Source: Arthrobacter sp. H-02-3 | GTDB taxonomy: Bacteria; Actinomycetota; Actinomycetes; Actinomycetales; Micrococcaceae | Length of the DNA stretch: 60,867 bases | Reading direction: 5' to 3' | Assembly (NCBI RefSeq): GCF_003097355.1 | Contig: NZ_PYUI01000027.1 | Location: 1-60,867, forward strand | Shown: positions 39,919 to 47,633 of the stretch, in pieces | How the letters are laid out: every line of letters begins with the position of its first letter | How positions within the stretch are numbered: the stretch's first letter is position 1 | Made by a program: the position numbers and the translations under genes | Notes under the pieces: generated by a model | What the model was told of the DNA's origin: nothing | Database searches by the model: none | What the model saw: only the letters and a program-made list of their open reading frames with translations

Positions 39919-40629
39919 ATGCAACTAGCTTCCACCGGCAGCGTCCCTGAGGGGCGTCCCGCGGGCCGCCCCGTCAGCCGGCAGGTCCTGGCGGACCACG
40001 TCTATGAAGAACTTCTGGCGTCGCTGATGGATGGCCGGCTGGAACCCGGTGCCGCGGTGAGCATCGACGGGACCGCCCGGGAGCTCGACGTTTCTCCCAC
40101 ACCCGTCCGTGAGGCGCTGGCCAGGCTGGAACACACCGGCATGGTGCGGCGGGTCGCGCTCAAGGGTTACCGGGTTGCTCCGGTGTTCACCCAGGAAGAC
40201 TTCGCCGAGCTCATGGAGGCCCGGCTTGCGATCGAGCCCGTCAACGCCCGCTTGGCCTGCGCCCGGCTGACGCCAAATCACCTCAAGGAACTGGAACAGG
40301 CGGTGGTCGACCTCAAGGACGCGCCGCGCGGGCCGTCCTTTGCCGAATTCCGCGGCTACCTCGAAGCCGACGAGCGGTTCCACCGGCTCATCGCGGAGCA
40401 GACCGGCAACCAGTTCATGGTGGCCGCCTATGCCGCCCTCGGCGGACAGATCCAGCGCTTCCGCCTGTTCGGGGGAGTGGGCATCACCGACGCCGACCAC
40501 GCGATCGCCGAACACCAGGCCGTCCTGGATGCGTTGGCCTCGGGGGACCCGCAGAAGGCTGAAGCCGCCATGGCGGAGCACGTGCGCAAGGTGCGCGGCC
40601 GGGCCATTGCGGACGCGCCGGCAGACTGA
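39919..40629 (+). CDS. GntR-family (FCD) regulator of the tetrulose-phosphate operon
   Basis: 236 residues: winged helix (about 22-90; DVSPTPVREALARLEHTGMV as recognition helix, KGYRV as wing) and an FCD ligand domain with the metal/ligand pattern (EARLAIEPVNARLA, DERFHRLIAEQTGNQF, EHQAVLDAL, MAEHV). It is transcribed in the same direction as the operon that follows. CCTATAGG palindromes at its own start, in the gap at 40673, and at the operon promoter (40740) are the likely binding sites. The inducer is probably a tetritol, tetrulose or related acid. Confidence 0.88.
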   Translation: MQLASTGSVPEGRPAGRPVSRQVLADHVYEELLASLMDGRLEPGAAVSIDGTARELDVSPTPVREALARLEHTGMVRRVALKGYRVAPVFTQEDFAELMEARLAIEPVNARLACARLTPNHLKELEQAVVDLKDAPRGPSFAEFRGYLEADERFHRLIAEQTGNQFMVAAYAALGGQIQRFRLFGGVGITDADHAIAEHQAVLDALASGDPQKAEAAMAEHVRKVRGRAIADAPAD

Positions 40630-40672
40630 CCGCCCAGCATTTCCGGAGATCCCTTCACGCGAACGATGAATG

Positions 40673-40680
40673 CCTATAGG
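40673..40680. promoter_or_regulatory. GntR operator 2
   Basis: CCTATAGG in the context GCCTATAGGATC, 44 bases after the regulator stop and 60 bases upstream of operator 3, suggesting cooperative binding or looping. Confidence 0.55.
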
Positions 40681-40714
40681 ATCTTCGATTGTTGCCAATG
40701 ACCCCGATGTGACC

Positions 40715-40749
40715 TTGACAACACCCTTTCGATGGTAAATCCTATAGGA
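40715..40749 (+). promoter_or_regulatory. Operon promoter with GntR operator 3
   Basis: A perfect -35 TTGACA (40715-40720) is followed by TAAATC at 40736-40741 (15-base spacing; alternatives overlap TCCTAT). The palindrome TCCTATAGGA (40740-40749) covers the -10/+1 region, so bound repressor would occlude RNA polymerase. Confidence 0.6.
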
Positions 40750-40775
40750 AACAGGATTCCACATAGGAGTGACCC

Positions 40776-41780
40776 ATGGCTTACACCGCCGAAAACTGGC
40801 CCATCACCGCGGCGCTGCTGCAGTTCCCCGGCACCGACGCCCAAGGCACCCCCGTCAACGACGCCCCGGCGTCCGTCTGGGCCGACGTCCTGCAGGAAGT
40901 CAAGGACGCAGGCTTTGCCAACGCGGACCTGACGGACAGCTGGGTCCGGCCCGGCGACCTCAGCTCGGCCCGGCTTGCGGAGTTCAAGCAGACCGCGGAG
41001 AACGTGGGCATCGGCATCCCCGTCATTTCAGCCATCCGCCGCAGCGTGATCGAGGCCGGTAACTGGGAAGCCAACCTCGCCTACAGCCACCGCACCATCG
41101 ACGCCGCCGCCGAACTCGGCTGCGAAGTGGTGTCCTTCGGACTGCACCAGGCCATCACCGCCGAGCAGCAGAAACAGCTCTGGTTCTGGACCGTCGAAGG
41201 CTACAAGGACCCGGTGGGGGACAAGGAAGCCTGGAACAACGCCGTCACCCGCCTGCGGAAACTGGGTAGGCACGCGGCCGACGTCGGCGTCCTGCTCTCG
41301 CTTGAAATGTACGAGGACACCTACCTCGGCACCGCGGATTCCTCCGTTCAGCTGGTCCAGGACATTGGACTGGCCAACGTCGGCCTCAACCCGGACCTTG
41401 GCAACCTCATCCGGCTCCACCGACCGATCGAGGACTGGCGCGAAATGGTCGCCAAGACCCTCCCGTACTCCAACTACTGGCACATGAAGAACTACATCCG
41501 CGACGAGGACGTCGCCCGGAACACCTACGTCGCGATGCCGGCCCCGATGGAAAGCGGCCTCATTAACTACCGTGAGGCGTTCAAGGTGGCGCTTTCGGTC
41601 GGTTTCCAGGGCATCCTCTGCACCGAGCACTACGGCGGCGACGGCCTCAGCGTCACGGCCAGCAACCAGGACTACCTCCGCCGCCAGGTCCTGCCGAAGA
41701 CCGACGGCTACACCCTCGGCCAGAGCCAGGTGGCCCAGGGACGGCAGCAGCCCGCGACGGCGGAACTCGCCAGCGTCTGA
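40776..41780 (+). CDS. Sugar phosphate isomerase/epimerase-like TIM-barrel protein
   Basis: 334 residues, AGGAG upstream of the ATG. Xylose-isomerase-like (AP endonuclease 2) barrel: SLEMYEDTYLG carries a metal-ligand Glu, VGLNPDLGNL the next acidic ligand and NYWHMKNY a His. Family members isomerise or epimerise sugars, inosose or oxo-acids with a divalent metal. It is longer than Hyi/OtnI isomerases (about 260). As first gene of the operon it may convert the incoming compound to the ketose phosphorylated by the next gene product; the exact reaction is unknown. Confidence 0.8.
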   Translation: MAYTAENWPITAALLQFPGTDAQGTPVNDAPASVWADVLQEVKDAGFANADLTDSWVRPGDLSSARLAEFKQTAENVGIGIPVISAIRRSVIEAGNWEANLAYSHRTIDAAAELGCEVVSFGLHQAITAEQQKQLWFWTVEGYKDPVGDKEAWNNAVTRLRKLGRHAADVGVLLSLEMYEDTYLGTADSSVQLVQDIGLANVGLNPDLGNLIRLHRPIEDWREMVAKTLPYSNYWHMKNYIRDEDVARNTYVAMPAPMESGLINYREAFKVALSVGFQGILCTEHYGGDGLSVTASNQDYLRRQVLPKTDGYTLGQSQVAQGRQQPATAELASV

Positions 41781-41878
41781 CCCGGCGCCCGGTGCAGCTG
41801 TCTAGCCAATTGGGGGCGGCTGCACCACCCCGTTTCACCCCAGATCCACTTCTCCAACACGGATTCAATGAGGAAACC

Positions 41879-43645
41879 ATGACCCAGATCTTCGACAACC
41901 CCGCTGACTTTGCGGATGAGGCACTGGACGGCTTCGTGGCAGCCAACCGCGGCTACGTAGCGCGTGTCGACGGCGGCGTCGTCCGCTCCACCGAGGTCCC
42001 GGCCGGGCAGGTTGCCCTAGTGGTCGGCGGCGGCTCCGGGCACTACCCGGCGTTCGCAGGCCTGGTCGGGCCGGGACTGGCCACGGCCTCGGCCTGCGGC
42101 AATATGTTCGCCTCGCCTGCGGCCGGCCAGGTCTACCGGGTAGCCAAGGCGGCCAACGCCGGTGGCGGCGTGCTGCTGAGCTACGGCAACTACGCCGGTG
42201 ACGTCCTGCACTTCGGCCAGGCCCAGCTGCGCCTCAACGCCGAAGGCATCGAGACCCGCACCGTCCTGGTCACCGACGACATCGCCAGCGCCCCGCTGGA
42301 CCAGATCGAGAAACGCCGCGGCATTGCCGGGGACCTGACAGTCTTTAAGATCGCGGGCGCCGCCGCGGAAGCAGGACTGAAGCTGGACGACGTCGAGCGT
42401 CTGGCCATCCGCACCAACTACCGCACCCGCTCCCTCGGCGTCGCTTTCGACGGTTGCACCCTGCCCGGCGCGGACGCGCCGCTGTTCACCGTCCCCGCCG
42501 GGCACATGTCCCTTGGCCTGGGCATCCACGGCGAACCCGGCATCTCCGATCACCCCATGCCCACCGCCTCTGAACTGGCCGACCTCCTCGTCAGCAAGCT
42601 CCTGGCCGACAAGCCGGACGACGCCGGCACCCGCGTGGTCCCAATCGTCAACGGCCTCGGCACCGTCAAGTACGACGAACTCTTCCTGCTCTACGGCAAG
42701 ATCGAGAAACTCCTCACCGCCGCCGGGCTCACCGTGGTGGAGCCCGAATGCGGCGAACTCGTCACCAGTCTGGACATGTCCGGACTCTCCCTGACCCTGC
42801 TCTGGCTGGACGAGGAACTCGAGCAGTACTGGGCCGCACCGGCCGACACTCCGGCGTTCCGCAAGGGCAACCTGGAGCCCCGGGCCCGCCGCGAACTCGC
42901 CGGGCCGGAAGCCGAGGAAGCGGCCGACGTCGAACGCCCCACCCCGGCGGCGGCAGCCCTCGGGCGGCTGGCCGCAGAGCTCCTCGGGCAGGTGCGCGAC
43001 GTCGTCGTCGAGCATGAAGAAGAACTGGGCCGGCTGGACGCCATCGCCGGCGACGGCGACCACGGGATCGGTATGCGCCGCGGCGTCGATGCGGCCGTCG
43101 CGGCGGCCCGGCAGGCGGCCGCGAACGACGGCGGTGCGTCAGTTGCGCGGATCCTGACCGCTGCGGGGGAGGCGTGGAGCGAACGCGCCGGCGGCACCTC
43201 CGGCGCCCTCTGGGGCTCCGCGGTCATCGCGGCCGGGCTGGCCCTGGGCAACCAGGACAGCTACAGCGGCGAGGACGCGGCGGCCGCGGTCACCGCCTTC
43301 ACCGACGCCATCACCGCTCTCGGCAAGGCCGAGCCCGGGGACAAGACCATGGTGGACGCCCTGCTGCCGTTTCAGGATTCCTTCCTTACCGCGTTCGGCG
43401 GCGGTGCAACGGTGGCCGGCTCGCTCGTCGCGGCCGCTGCCGCCGCCACGGATGCCGCTGGCCGGACCGCCGAGCTGCGCCCGCTCAAAGGCCGGGCCCG
43501 CCCGCTCGCCGAAAAGAGCCTCGGCCACCCGGACCCCGGCGCGGTGTCCTTCGCCCTCATCGCGACGCGGATCTCTGCACACATTTCCCCTACTGGAACC
43601 TGGCTCGCCAACCCCGAGCCGGCGGAACAAGGAGCACAAGCATGA
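41879..43645 (+). CDS. Fused DhaK-DhaL dihydroxyacetone-type kinase (probable erythrulose kinase)
   Basis: 588 residues, ATG at 41879 with GAGGAAA upstream. The DhaK part (1-330) has the GGGSGH phosphate loop and GLGIHGEPG with the histidine that binds the substrate carbonyl covalently. The DhaL part (about 365-575) has DGDHGIGMRRG for Mg-ATP and GGTSGALWG. ATP-dependent fused kinases of this family phosphorylate dihydroxyacetone or tetruloses (DerK/LerK). The neighbouring TIM and RpiB homologues favour erythrulose. Its stop overlaps the rpiB-like gene (ATGA). Confidence 0.87.
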   Translation: MTQIFDNPADFADEALDGFVAANRGYVARVDGGVVRSTEVPAGQVALVVGGGSGHYPAFAGLVGPGLATASACGNMFASPAAGQVYRVAKAANAGGGVLLSYGNYAGDVLHFGQAQLRLNAEGIETRTVLVTDDIASAPLDQIEKRRGIAGDLTVFKIAGAAAEAGLKLDDVERLAIRTNYRTRSLGVAFDGCTLPGADAPLFTVPAGHMSLGLGIHGEPGISDHPMPTASELADLLVSKLLADKPDDAGTRVVPIVNGLGTVKYDELFLLYGKIEKLLTAAGLTVVEPECGELVTSLDMSGLSLTLLWLDEELEQYWAAPADTPAFRKGNLEPRARRELAGPEAEEAADVERPTPAAAALGRLAAELLGQVRDVVVEHEEELGRLDAIAGDGDHGIGMRRGVDAAVAAARQAAANDGGASVARILTAAGEAWSERAGGTSGALWGSAVIAAGLALGNQDSYSGEDAAAAVTAFTDAITALGKAEPGDKTMVDALLPFQDSFLTAFGGGATVAGSLVAAAAAATDAAGRTAELRPLKGRARPLAEKSLGHPDPGAVSFALIATRISAHISPTGTWLANPEPAEQGAQA

Positions 43646-44124
43646 GCGCAGCAACAGGCTGGCGCGTCGTCATCGGCAACGATGAGGCCGGCGTCGAATA
43701 CAAGATCGCGCTGAAGGCGCTGCTCGAAGCGGATCCCCGGGTGGCTTCCGTCCAGGACGTGGGAGTCGGCGCCAACGACGCCACGGCCTACCCACACGTG
43801 GCCGTCGACGCGGCCCGGAAAGTCGCCGATGGCGACGCCGACCGGGCGCTGTTGATCTGCGGCACCGGCCTCGGCGTGGCGATCGCGGCCAACAAGGTTC
43901 CCGGCATTCGGGCCGTCACCGCCCACGACGCCTACTCCGTGGAGCGCTCGGTCCTGAGCAACAACGCCCAGGTCCTCACCCTCGGCCAGCGCGTCATCGG
44001 CCTGGAACTCGCCAAGAAGCTCGTGAGTGAATGGCTGGGCCACCACTTCGACGAAAACTCCTCCTCCGCCGCCAAGGTGGACGCCATCTGCTCTTACGAG
44101 CCTGACTACACGAAGGCAGTCTGA
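43642..44124 (+). CDS. RpiB/LacAB-family isomerase (probable erythrulose-4-phosphate isomerase)
   Basis: 160 residues from ATG overlapping the kinase stop. Key features are the catalytic Cys in ICGTGLGVAIAANK, the His in TAHDAYSVERSVLSNNAQVLTLG and the conserved C-terminal helix. Members interconvert phosphorylated aldoses and ketoses. EryI/DerI members turn D-erythrulose 4-phosphate into D-erythrose 4-phosphate, which enters the pentose phosphate pathway. The operon context supports this over ribose-5-phosphate isomerase. Confidence 0.85.
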   Translation: MSAATGWRVVIGNDEAGVEYKIALKALLEADPRVASVQDVGVGANDATAYPHVAVDAARKVADGDADRALLICGTGLGVAIAANKVPGIRAVTAHDAYSVERSVLSNNAQVLTLGQRVIGLELAKKLVSEWLGHHFDENSSSAAKVDAICSYEPDYTKAV

Positions 44125-44126
44125 CC

Positions 44127-45149
44127 ATGACTGAATCAACAACCAACGCCCCGGCTCCTGAAACGAGCACAGCACCGGACACCGCAGGCGCCATCAACGC
44201 CGCCCGCAAGATTGCCGTCGTCGGCTCCGGCTACATGGGCGGCGGGATCGCGCAGGTGCTGGCCCTCGGCGGCGCGCGCGTCGCGCTGGCTGACGTGTCC
44301 GCCGAAGTGGCGCAGAAGAACTACGAGCGGTTGCTGACGGAATCGGACGAATTCGTTGCCGCCGGGCTGTTCCCGCAAGGCTCCACGGAGCTCCTGAAGG
44401 AAAATCTGTGGCCCGCCAAGGACATTGAGGAAGCCGTGGCCGACGCCGACTTCATCGAAGAAGCCGTCCCCGAGGTCATCGCGATCAAGCACCAGACCCT
44501 GGCCCGGATCAGCGCCGCCGCCCGCCCGGACGCCATCATCGGATCCAACACCTCCACGATCTCCATCGCGGACCTGTCCGAGCCCGTCAGCCACCCGGAA
44601 CGGTTCCTGGGCGTGCACTTCTCGAACCCGTCACCGTTCATCCCCGGCGTCGAAATCATCCCGCACGCCGGCACCTCGGCGGCCACGGTCGGCGCCGTCC
44701 GCGACCTCGTGCACGCCGCCGGGAAGCAGACCGCCGTCGTCAAGGACGTCACCGGGTTCGTGCTCAACCGGCTCCAGTACGCGCTGTTCCACGAGGCAGC
44801 GCAGTTGGTGGAGCAGGAGATCGCGACGGCGGAAGACATCGACACCCTGGTCCGCACCACTTTCGGCTTCCGGCTGCCGTTCTTCGGACCGTTCGCCATC
44901 GCCGACATGGCCGGACTGGACGTCTATAACTTCTGCTACAAGTCCCTTCAGACCGACTTCCCCGAACGCTTTGCGACGCCGCAGATCCTCACCGATCTGG
45001 TGGATGCAGGCAAGCTGGGCACCAAGTCCGGCGCCGGGTTCCTCAACGTGCCGGCCGAGCGCACACCGGAGCTGATCGCGTACCGGAACAAGGCGTACGT
45101 GGCGATGCAGCAGCTCCTGGAGGACCTTGGTCCCGCCCCGATCAACTGA
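44127..45149 (+). CDS. 3-hydroxyacyl-CoA dehydrogenase-family oxidoreductase
   Basis: 340 residues, starting 2 bases after the rpiB-like stop. NAD Rossmann motif VVGSGYMGGGIAQV, catalytic His in GVHFSNP, Glu in VEIIPH and Asn in GFVLNRLQ. The N-terminal about 25 residues are a low-complexity extension. Besides 3-hydroxybutyryl-CoA dehydrogenases, this family includes L-gulonate 3-dehydrogenase, so a sugar acid or polyol is plausible in this operon. No thiolase or crotonase accompanies it, which argues against fatty acid metabolism. Confidence 0.8.
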   Translation: MTESTTNAPAPETSTAPDTAGAINAARKIAVVGSGYMGGGIAQVLALGGARVALADVSAEVAQKNYERLLTESDEFVAAGLFPQGSTELLKENLWPAKDIEEAVADADFIEEAVPEVIAIKHQTLARISAAARPDAIIGSNTSTISIADLSEPVSHPERFLGVHFSNPSPFIPGVEIIPHAGTSAATVGAVRDLVHAAGKQTAVVKDVTGFVLNRLQYALFHEAAQLVEQEIATAEDIDTLVRTTFGFRLPFFGPFAIADMAGLDVYNFCYKSLQTDFPERFATPQILTDLVDAGKLGTKSGAGFLNVPAERTPELIAYRNKAYVAMQQLLEDLGPAPIN

Positions 45150-45186
45150 ACCTACTTCTTCTTTCGCACTTTTCAGGAGCATTCCC

Positions 45187-45954
45187 ATGAGCATTTTCCC
45201 CGCCGAACGCACGGCAATCGTCACCGGCGCCGTATCCGAGCGCGGCATCGGCCGCGCCACCGCCGGCTACCTCGCGGCGCAGGGCTGGAACGTCGGCATC
45301 ATTGACCTCGACGACGCCCGCTGCAAGGCAACGGCCAAGGAACTGGCCGCGGAGCACGGCGTCAAGGCCTACGGCGCGGGCGCCAACGTCGGCGACGAGG
45401 CATCCGTCCGTGCCGCCATCGACGAAATCGAGGCCGAGCTGCCCCAGATTGTGGCACTCGCAAACGTGGCCGGCGTCAGCTCGCCGGTCCCGTACCTGGA
45501 ACTTGACGCCGCCGAATGGGACCGGGTGCTCGGCATCAACCTCAACGGTGTCCACTACGCCACCCGCCGCGTGGCCGAATCCATGGTCAAGAACGGAATC
45601 GGGCGGATCGTCAACATCTCCTCGGTCTCCGCCCAGCGCGGCGGCGGGACCTACTCCAAGACACCCTACTCGGTGGCCAAAGCCGGCGTGATCGGCCTGA
45701 CCCGGTCCACCGCGCGGGAACTGGGTCCCTACGACATCACGGTCAACGCCATCTCCCCGGGCCCCATCGACACCGACATCATGGGCGGCACGCTCAGCGA
45801 GGAACGCAAAGACGAACTCACCAAAGACCTCGTGGTCAACCGCGTCGGTTCCACCCGGGACATCGCGGCCGCCATCGCCTTCCTCATCAGCGAGGACGCC
45901 GGCTACATCTCCGGGCAGACGCTGAATGTGGATGGCGGACTCTACATGCACTAA
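45187..45954 (+). CDS. Short-chain dehydrogenase/reductase (probable polyol dehydrogenase)
   Basis: 255 residues, CAGGAG 7 bases before ATG. Cofactor loop TGAVSERGIG, acidic residue after strand two (IIDLDD) favouring NAD, active-site Ser in SSVSAQRGG and YSVAK. In tetritol pathways an SDR (DthD-like) oxidises threitol or erythritol to erythrulose, the substrate of the kinase encoded upstream. It is a close relative of the SDR at 5454, both next to ACS-type MFS genes. Confidence 0.87.
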   Translation: MSIFPAERTAIVTGAVSERGIGRATAGYLAAQGWNVGIIDLDDARCKATAKELAAEHGVKAYGAGANVGDEASVRAAIDEIEAELPQIVALANVAGVSSPVPYLELDAAEWDRVLGINLNGVHYATRRVAESMVKNGIGRIVNISSVSAQRGGGTYSKTPYSVAKAGVIGLTRSTARELGPYDITVNAISPGPIDTDIMGGTLSEERKDELTKDLVVNRVGSTRDIAAAIAFLISEDAGYISGQTLNVDGGLYMH

Positions 45955-45966
45955 GGAAGTAGTCCC

Positions 45967-46095
45967 GTGGCACACCACAGCAAGACTGCCGCTCCCGCCG
46001 GATTCGCGAGCTGGAGCAAAGGACGGAAGATCTATCTCGCCGTCGGGATCCTGGCCTGCGTGGCCGGAATCCTGATGATGGCCTTATCCCGTTAG
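45967..46095 (+). CDS. 42-residue single-helix membrane peptide
   Basis: GTG start with AAGGA 7 bases upstream; ends TAG at 46093-46095. Sequence begins MAHHSKTAAPAG, has a basic stretch WSKGRK, then one hydrophobic helix (IYLAVGILACVAGILMMAL) and a C-terminal Arg. It lies 12 bases after the SDR stop and precedes an MFS transporter. It is the same length as the small subunit at 57338, though not similar in sequence, so it may assist the transporter or be a leader peptide. Confidence 0.55.
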   Translation: MAHHSKTAAPAGFASWSKGRKIYLAVGILACVAGILMMALSR

Positions 46096-46211
46096 CCGGC
46101 GCTTCGCCCGCTCGCTTCACCCATCTGCTTTGCACCTCTGCGTCTCCACCCGTTCCATCTGCTCGTTCGACCTGTTCTACCTTCCTGATCTACTCAACTG
46201 ATTCACTCAAT
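46096..46211 (+). promoter_or_regulatory. C-rich, G-poor leader (rut-like)
   Basis: About 115 bases on the + strand with a C:G ratio well above 2 and many YC dinucleotides, between the 42-residue gene and the transporter. Such tracts are Rho-loading sites, so conditional Rho termination before the MFS gene is possible. Confidence 0.4.
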
Positions 46212-46222
46212 GAGGAGTTTTG

Positions 46223-47572
46223 ATGTCCGTAGCAACAACCTCCACCAGGGATCTCCTGGAGACACCGGTCCTGAAATCGGCCATCTCCAAGGCGTCCCGG
46301 CGGCTCATGCCGATGCTCGTCATCCTGTACGTGGTGGCGTTCCTGGACCGCACCAACGTGGGCTTTTCCGAGGCGGCCCTCGGAGTGGACAAGGGCATTA
46401 GCGCCGGCGCCTTCGCCTTGGGCGCCGGGATCTTCTTTATCGGCTACGCCCTGTTCGAAATTCCGAGCAACCTGCTCCTGACCAAGTTCGGGGCCAAGGT
46501 GTGGCTGGCCCGCATCGCCATCACCTGGGGCATCGTCTCCGCCTGTTTCGCGTTCGTGCAGGGCGAGACGTCCTTCATCATCCTGCGGTTCCTGCTGGGT
46601 GTGACCGAGGCCGGCCTGTTCCCGGGCGTCATCATGTTCCTGGCCGCGTGGTTCCCCAACAAAGTCCGGGTCAAGATGTTCGCGATCTTCTACCTCGCGC
46701 AGCCCTTTTCCCAGATGATGGGCGCACCGCTGTCCGGCTGGCTCATCAATATCGGCGACCAGGTCCCCGGCGTCCAGGGTTGGCAGGTCATGTTCTTCGT
46801 CGAAGGCATGCTGGCCGTCCTGGCCGGTGTCGCGGCGTACTTCTTCCTCATCAACAGCCCGCAGGACGCCAAGTTCTTGGAGAAGGACGAGAAGAAGGCG
46901 CTCCTGGACGTCATGGCTTTGGAGGACGGCGTCAAGGAAGAGACCGGCCCGCGCGGTGTGCTGGCTGCCATTAAGAACGGCAAGGTCTGGTACTTCACGG
47001 TCATCTACTTCTGCCTGCAGGTCGCCGTCTACGGCGTCACCTTCTACCTGCCGCAGCAGGTGGCGCAGCTGACCGGGCAAAAGGTGGGCCTCGCCGTCGG
47101 ACTCATGGCGGCAATCCCGTGGTTCTTCGGCATCTTCGCCTGCTACTTCATCGGCAAGGCAGCCAATACGGTGATCCGCCGCAGGGTCTGGGGCACCGGA
47201 CTCTTCATCTCCACCGGTCTATGCATCTTCGGCTCGGCTTGGGCCGGTGCCAACCACATTCCGGCCCTCGGCATCGTTTTCATCAGCCTGGCCGTCTGCA
47301 GCTTCCTGTCCATCGGTCCCATCGCGTGGTCCTACCCGACGGCGTTCCTGACCGGAACTGCGGCAGCCGCAGGCATTGGCCTGATCAACTCGCTGGGCAA
47401 CCTGGGCGGCTTCGTCGCCCCGATCCTGCGGACGTCCGTCAACCAGATCACGGCATCCGACACCGGAACCATGGGTGTGTACGCCCTGGGCGTGCTGCCA
47501 TTCCTGGCCGCGGTCATGATGTTCGCAACCAAGAGGTTCAGGAACAAGGCCGACGAGCTGCTGGAGCAGTAA
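46223..47572 (+). CDS. MFS transporter (ACS-like) of the tetrulose-phosphate operon
   Basis: 449 residues, ATG at 46223 with GAGGAG 5 bases upstream. Twelve predicted helices, first-helix motif FLDRTNVGF and GAGIFFIGYALFEIPSNLLL as in the transporter at 4056. ACS-family members mostly carry sugar acids or other organic anions by proton symport. Placement between the dehydrogenase and isomerase genes shows it imports the pathway substrate, so an acidic C4 sugar or a polyol is expected. Confidence 0.88.
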   Translation: MSVATTSTRDLLETPVLKSAISKASRRLMPMLVILYVVAFLDRTNVGFSEAALGVDKGISAGAFALGAGIFFIGYALFEIPSNLLLTKFGAKVWLARIAITWGIVSACFAFVQGETSFIILRFLLGVTEAGLFPGVIMFLAAWFPNKVRVKMFAIFYLAQPFSQMMGAPLSGWLINIGDQVPGVQGWQVMFFVEGMLAVLAGVAAYFFLINSPQDAKFLEKDEKKALLDVMALEDGVKEETGPRGVLAAIKNGKVWYFTVIYFCLQVAVYGVTFYLPQQVAQLTGQKVGLAVGLMAAIPWFFGIFACYFIGKAANTVIRRRVWGTGLFISTGLCIFGSAWAGANHIPALGIVFISLAVCSFLSIGPIAWSYPTAFLTGTAAAAGIGLINSLGNLGGFVAPILRTSVNQITASDTGTMGVYALGVLPFLAAVMMFATKRFRNKADELLEQ

Positions 47573-47633
47573 CCGGCTTCGACGTCGCAGCCCCCAACTT
47601 CGCAGTCCCTGGACCCACCAGAAAGCACCCGCA

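Noticed and set aside
39426..39935. Open frames on both strands across array A (for example minus 39426-39935, plus 39562-39858)
   Set aside because: Their translations only repeat short words made by the CATG motif (GHAP, GTCP, HVP), lack ribosome sites, and overlap one another.
44127..45149. Fatty-acid beta-oxidation role for the 3-hydroxyacyl-CoA dehydrogenase-family gene
   Set aside because: No thiolase, crotonase or acyl-CoA dehydrogenase accompanies it; it lies inside a sugar operon.
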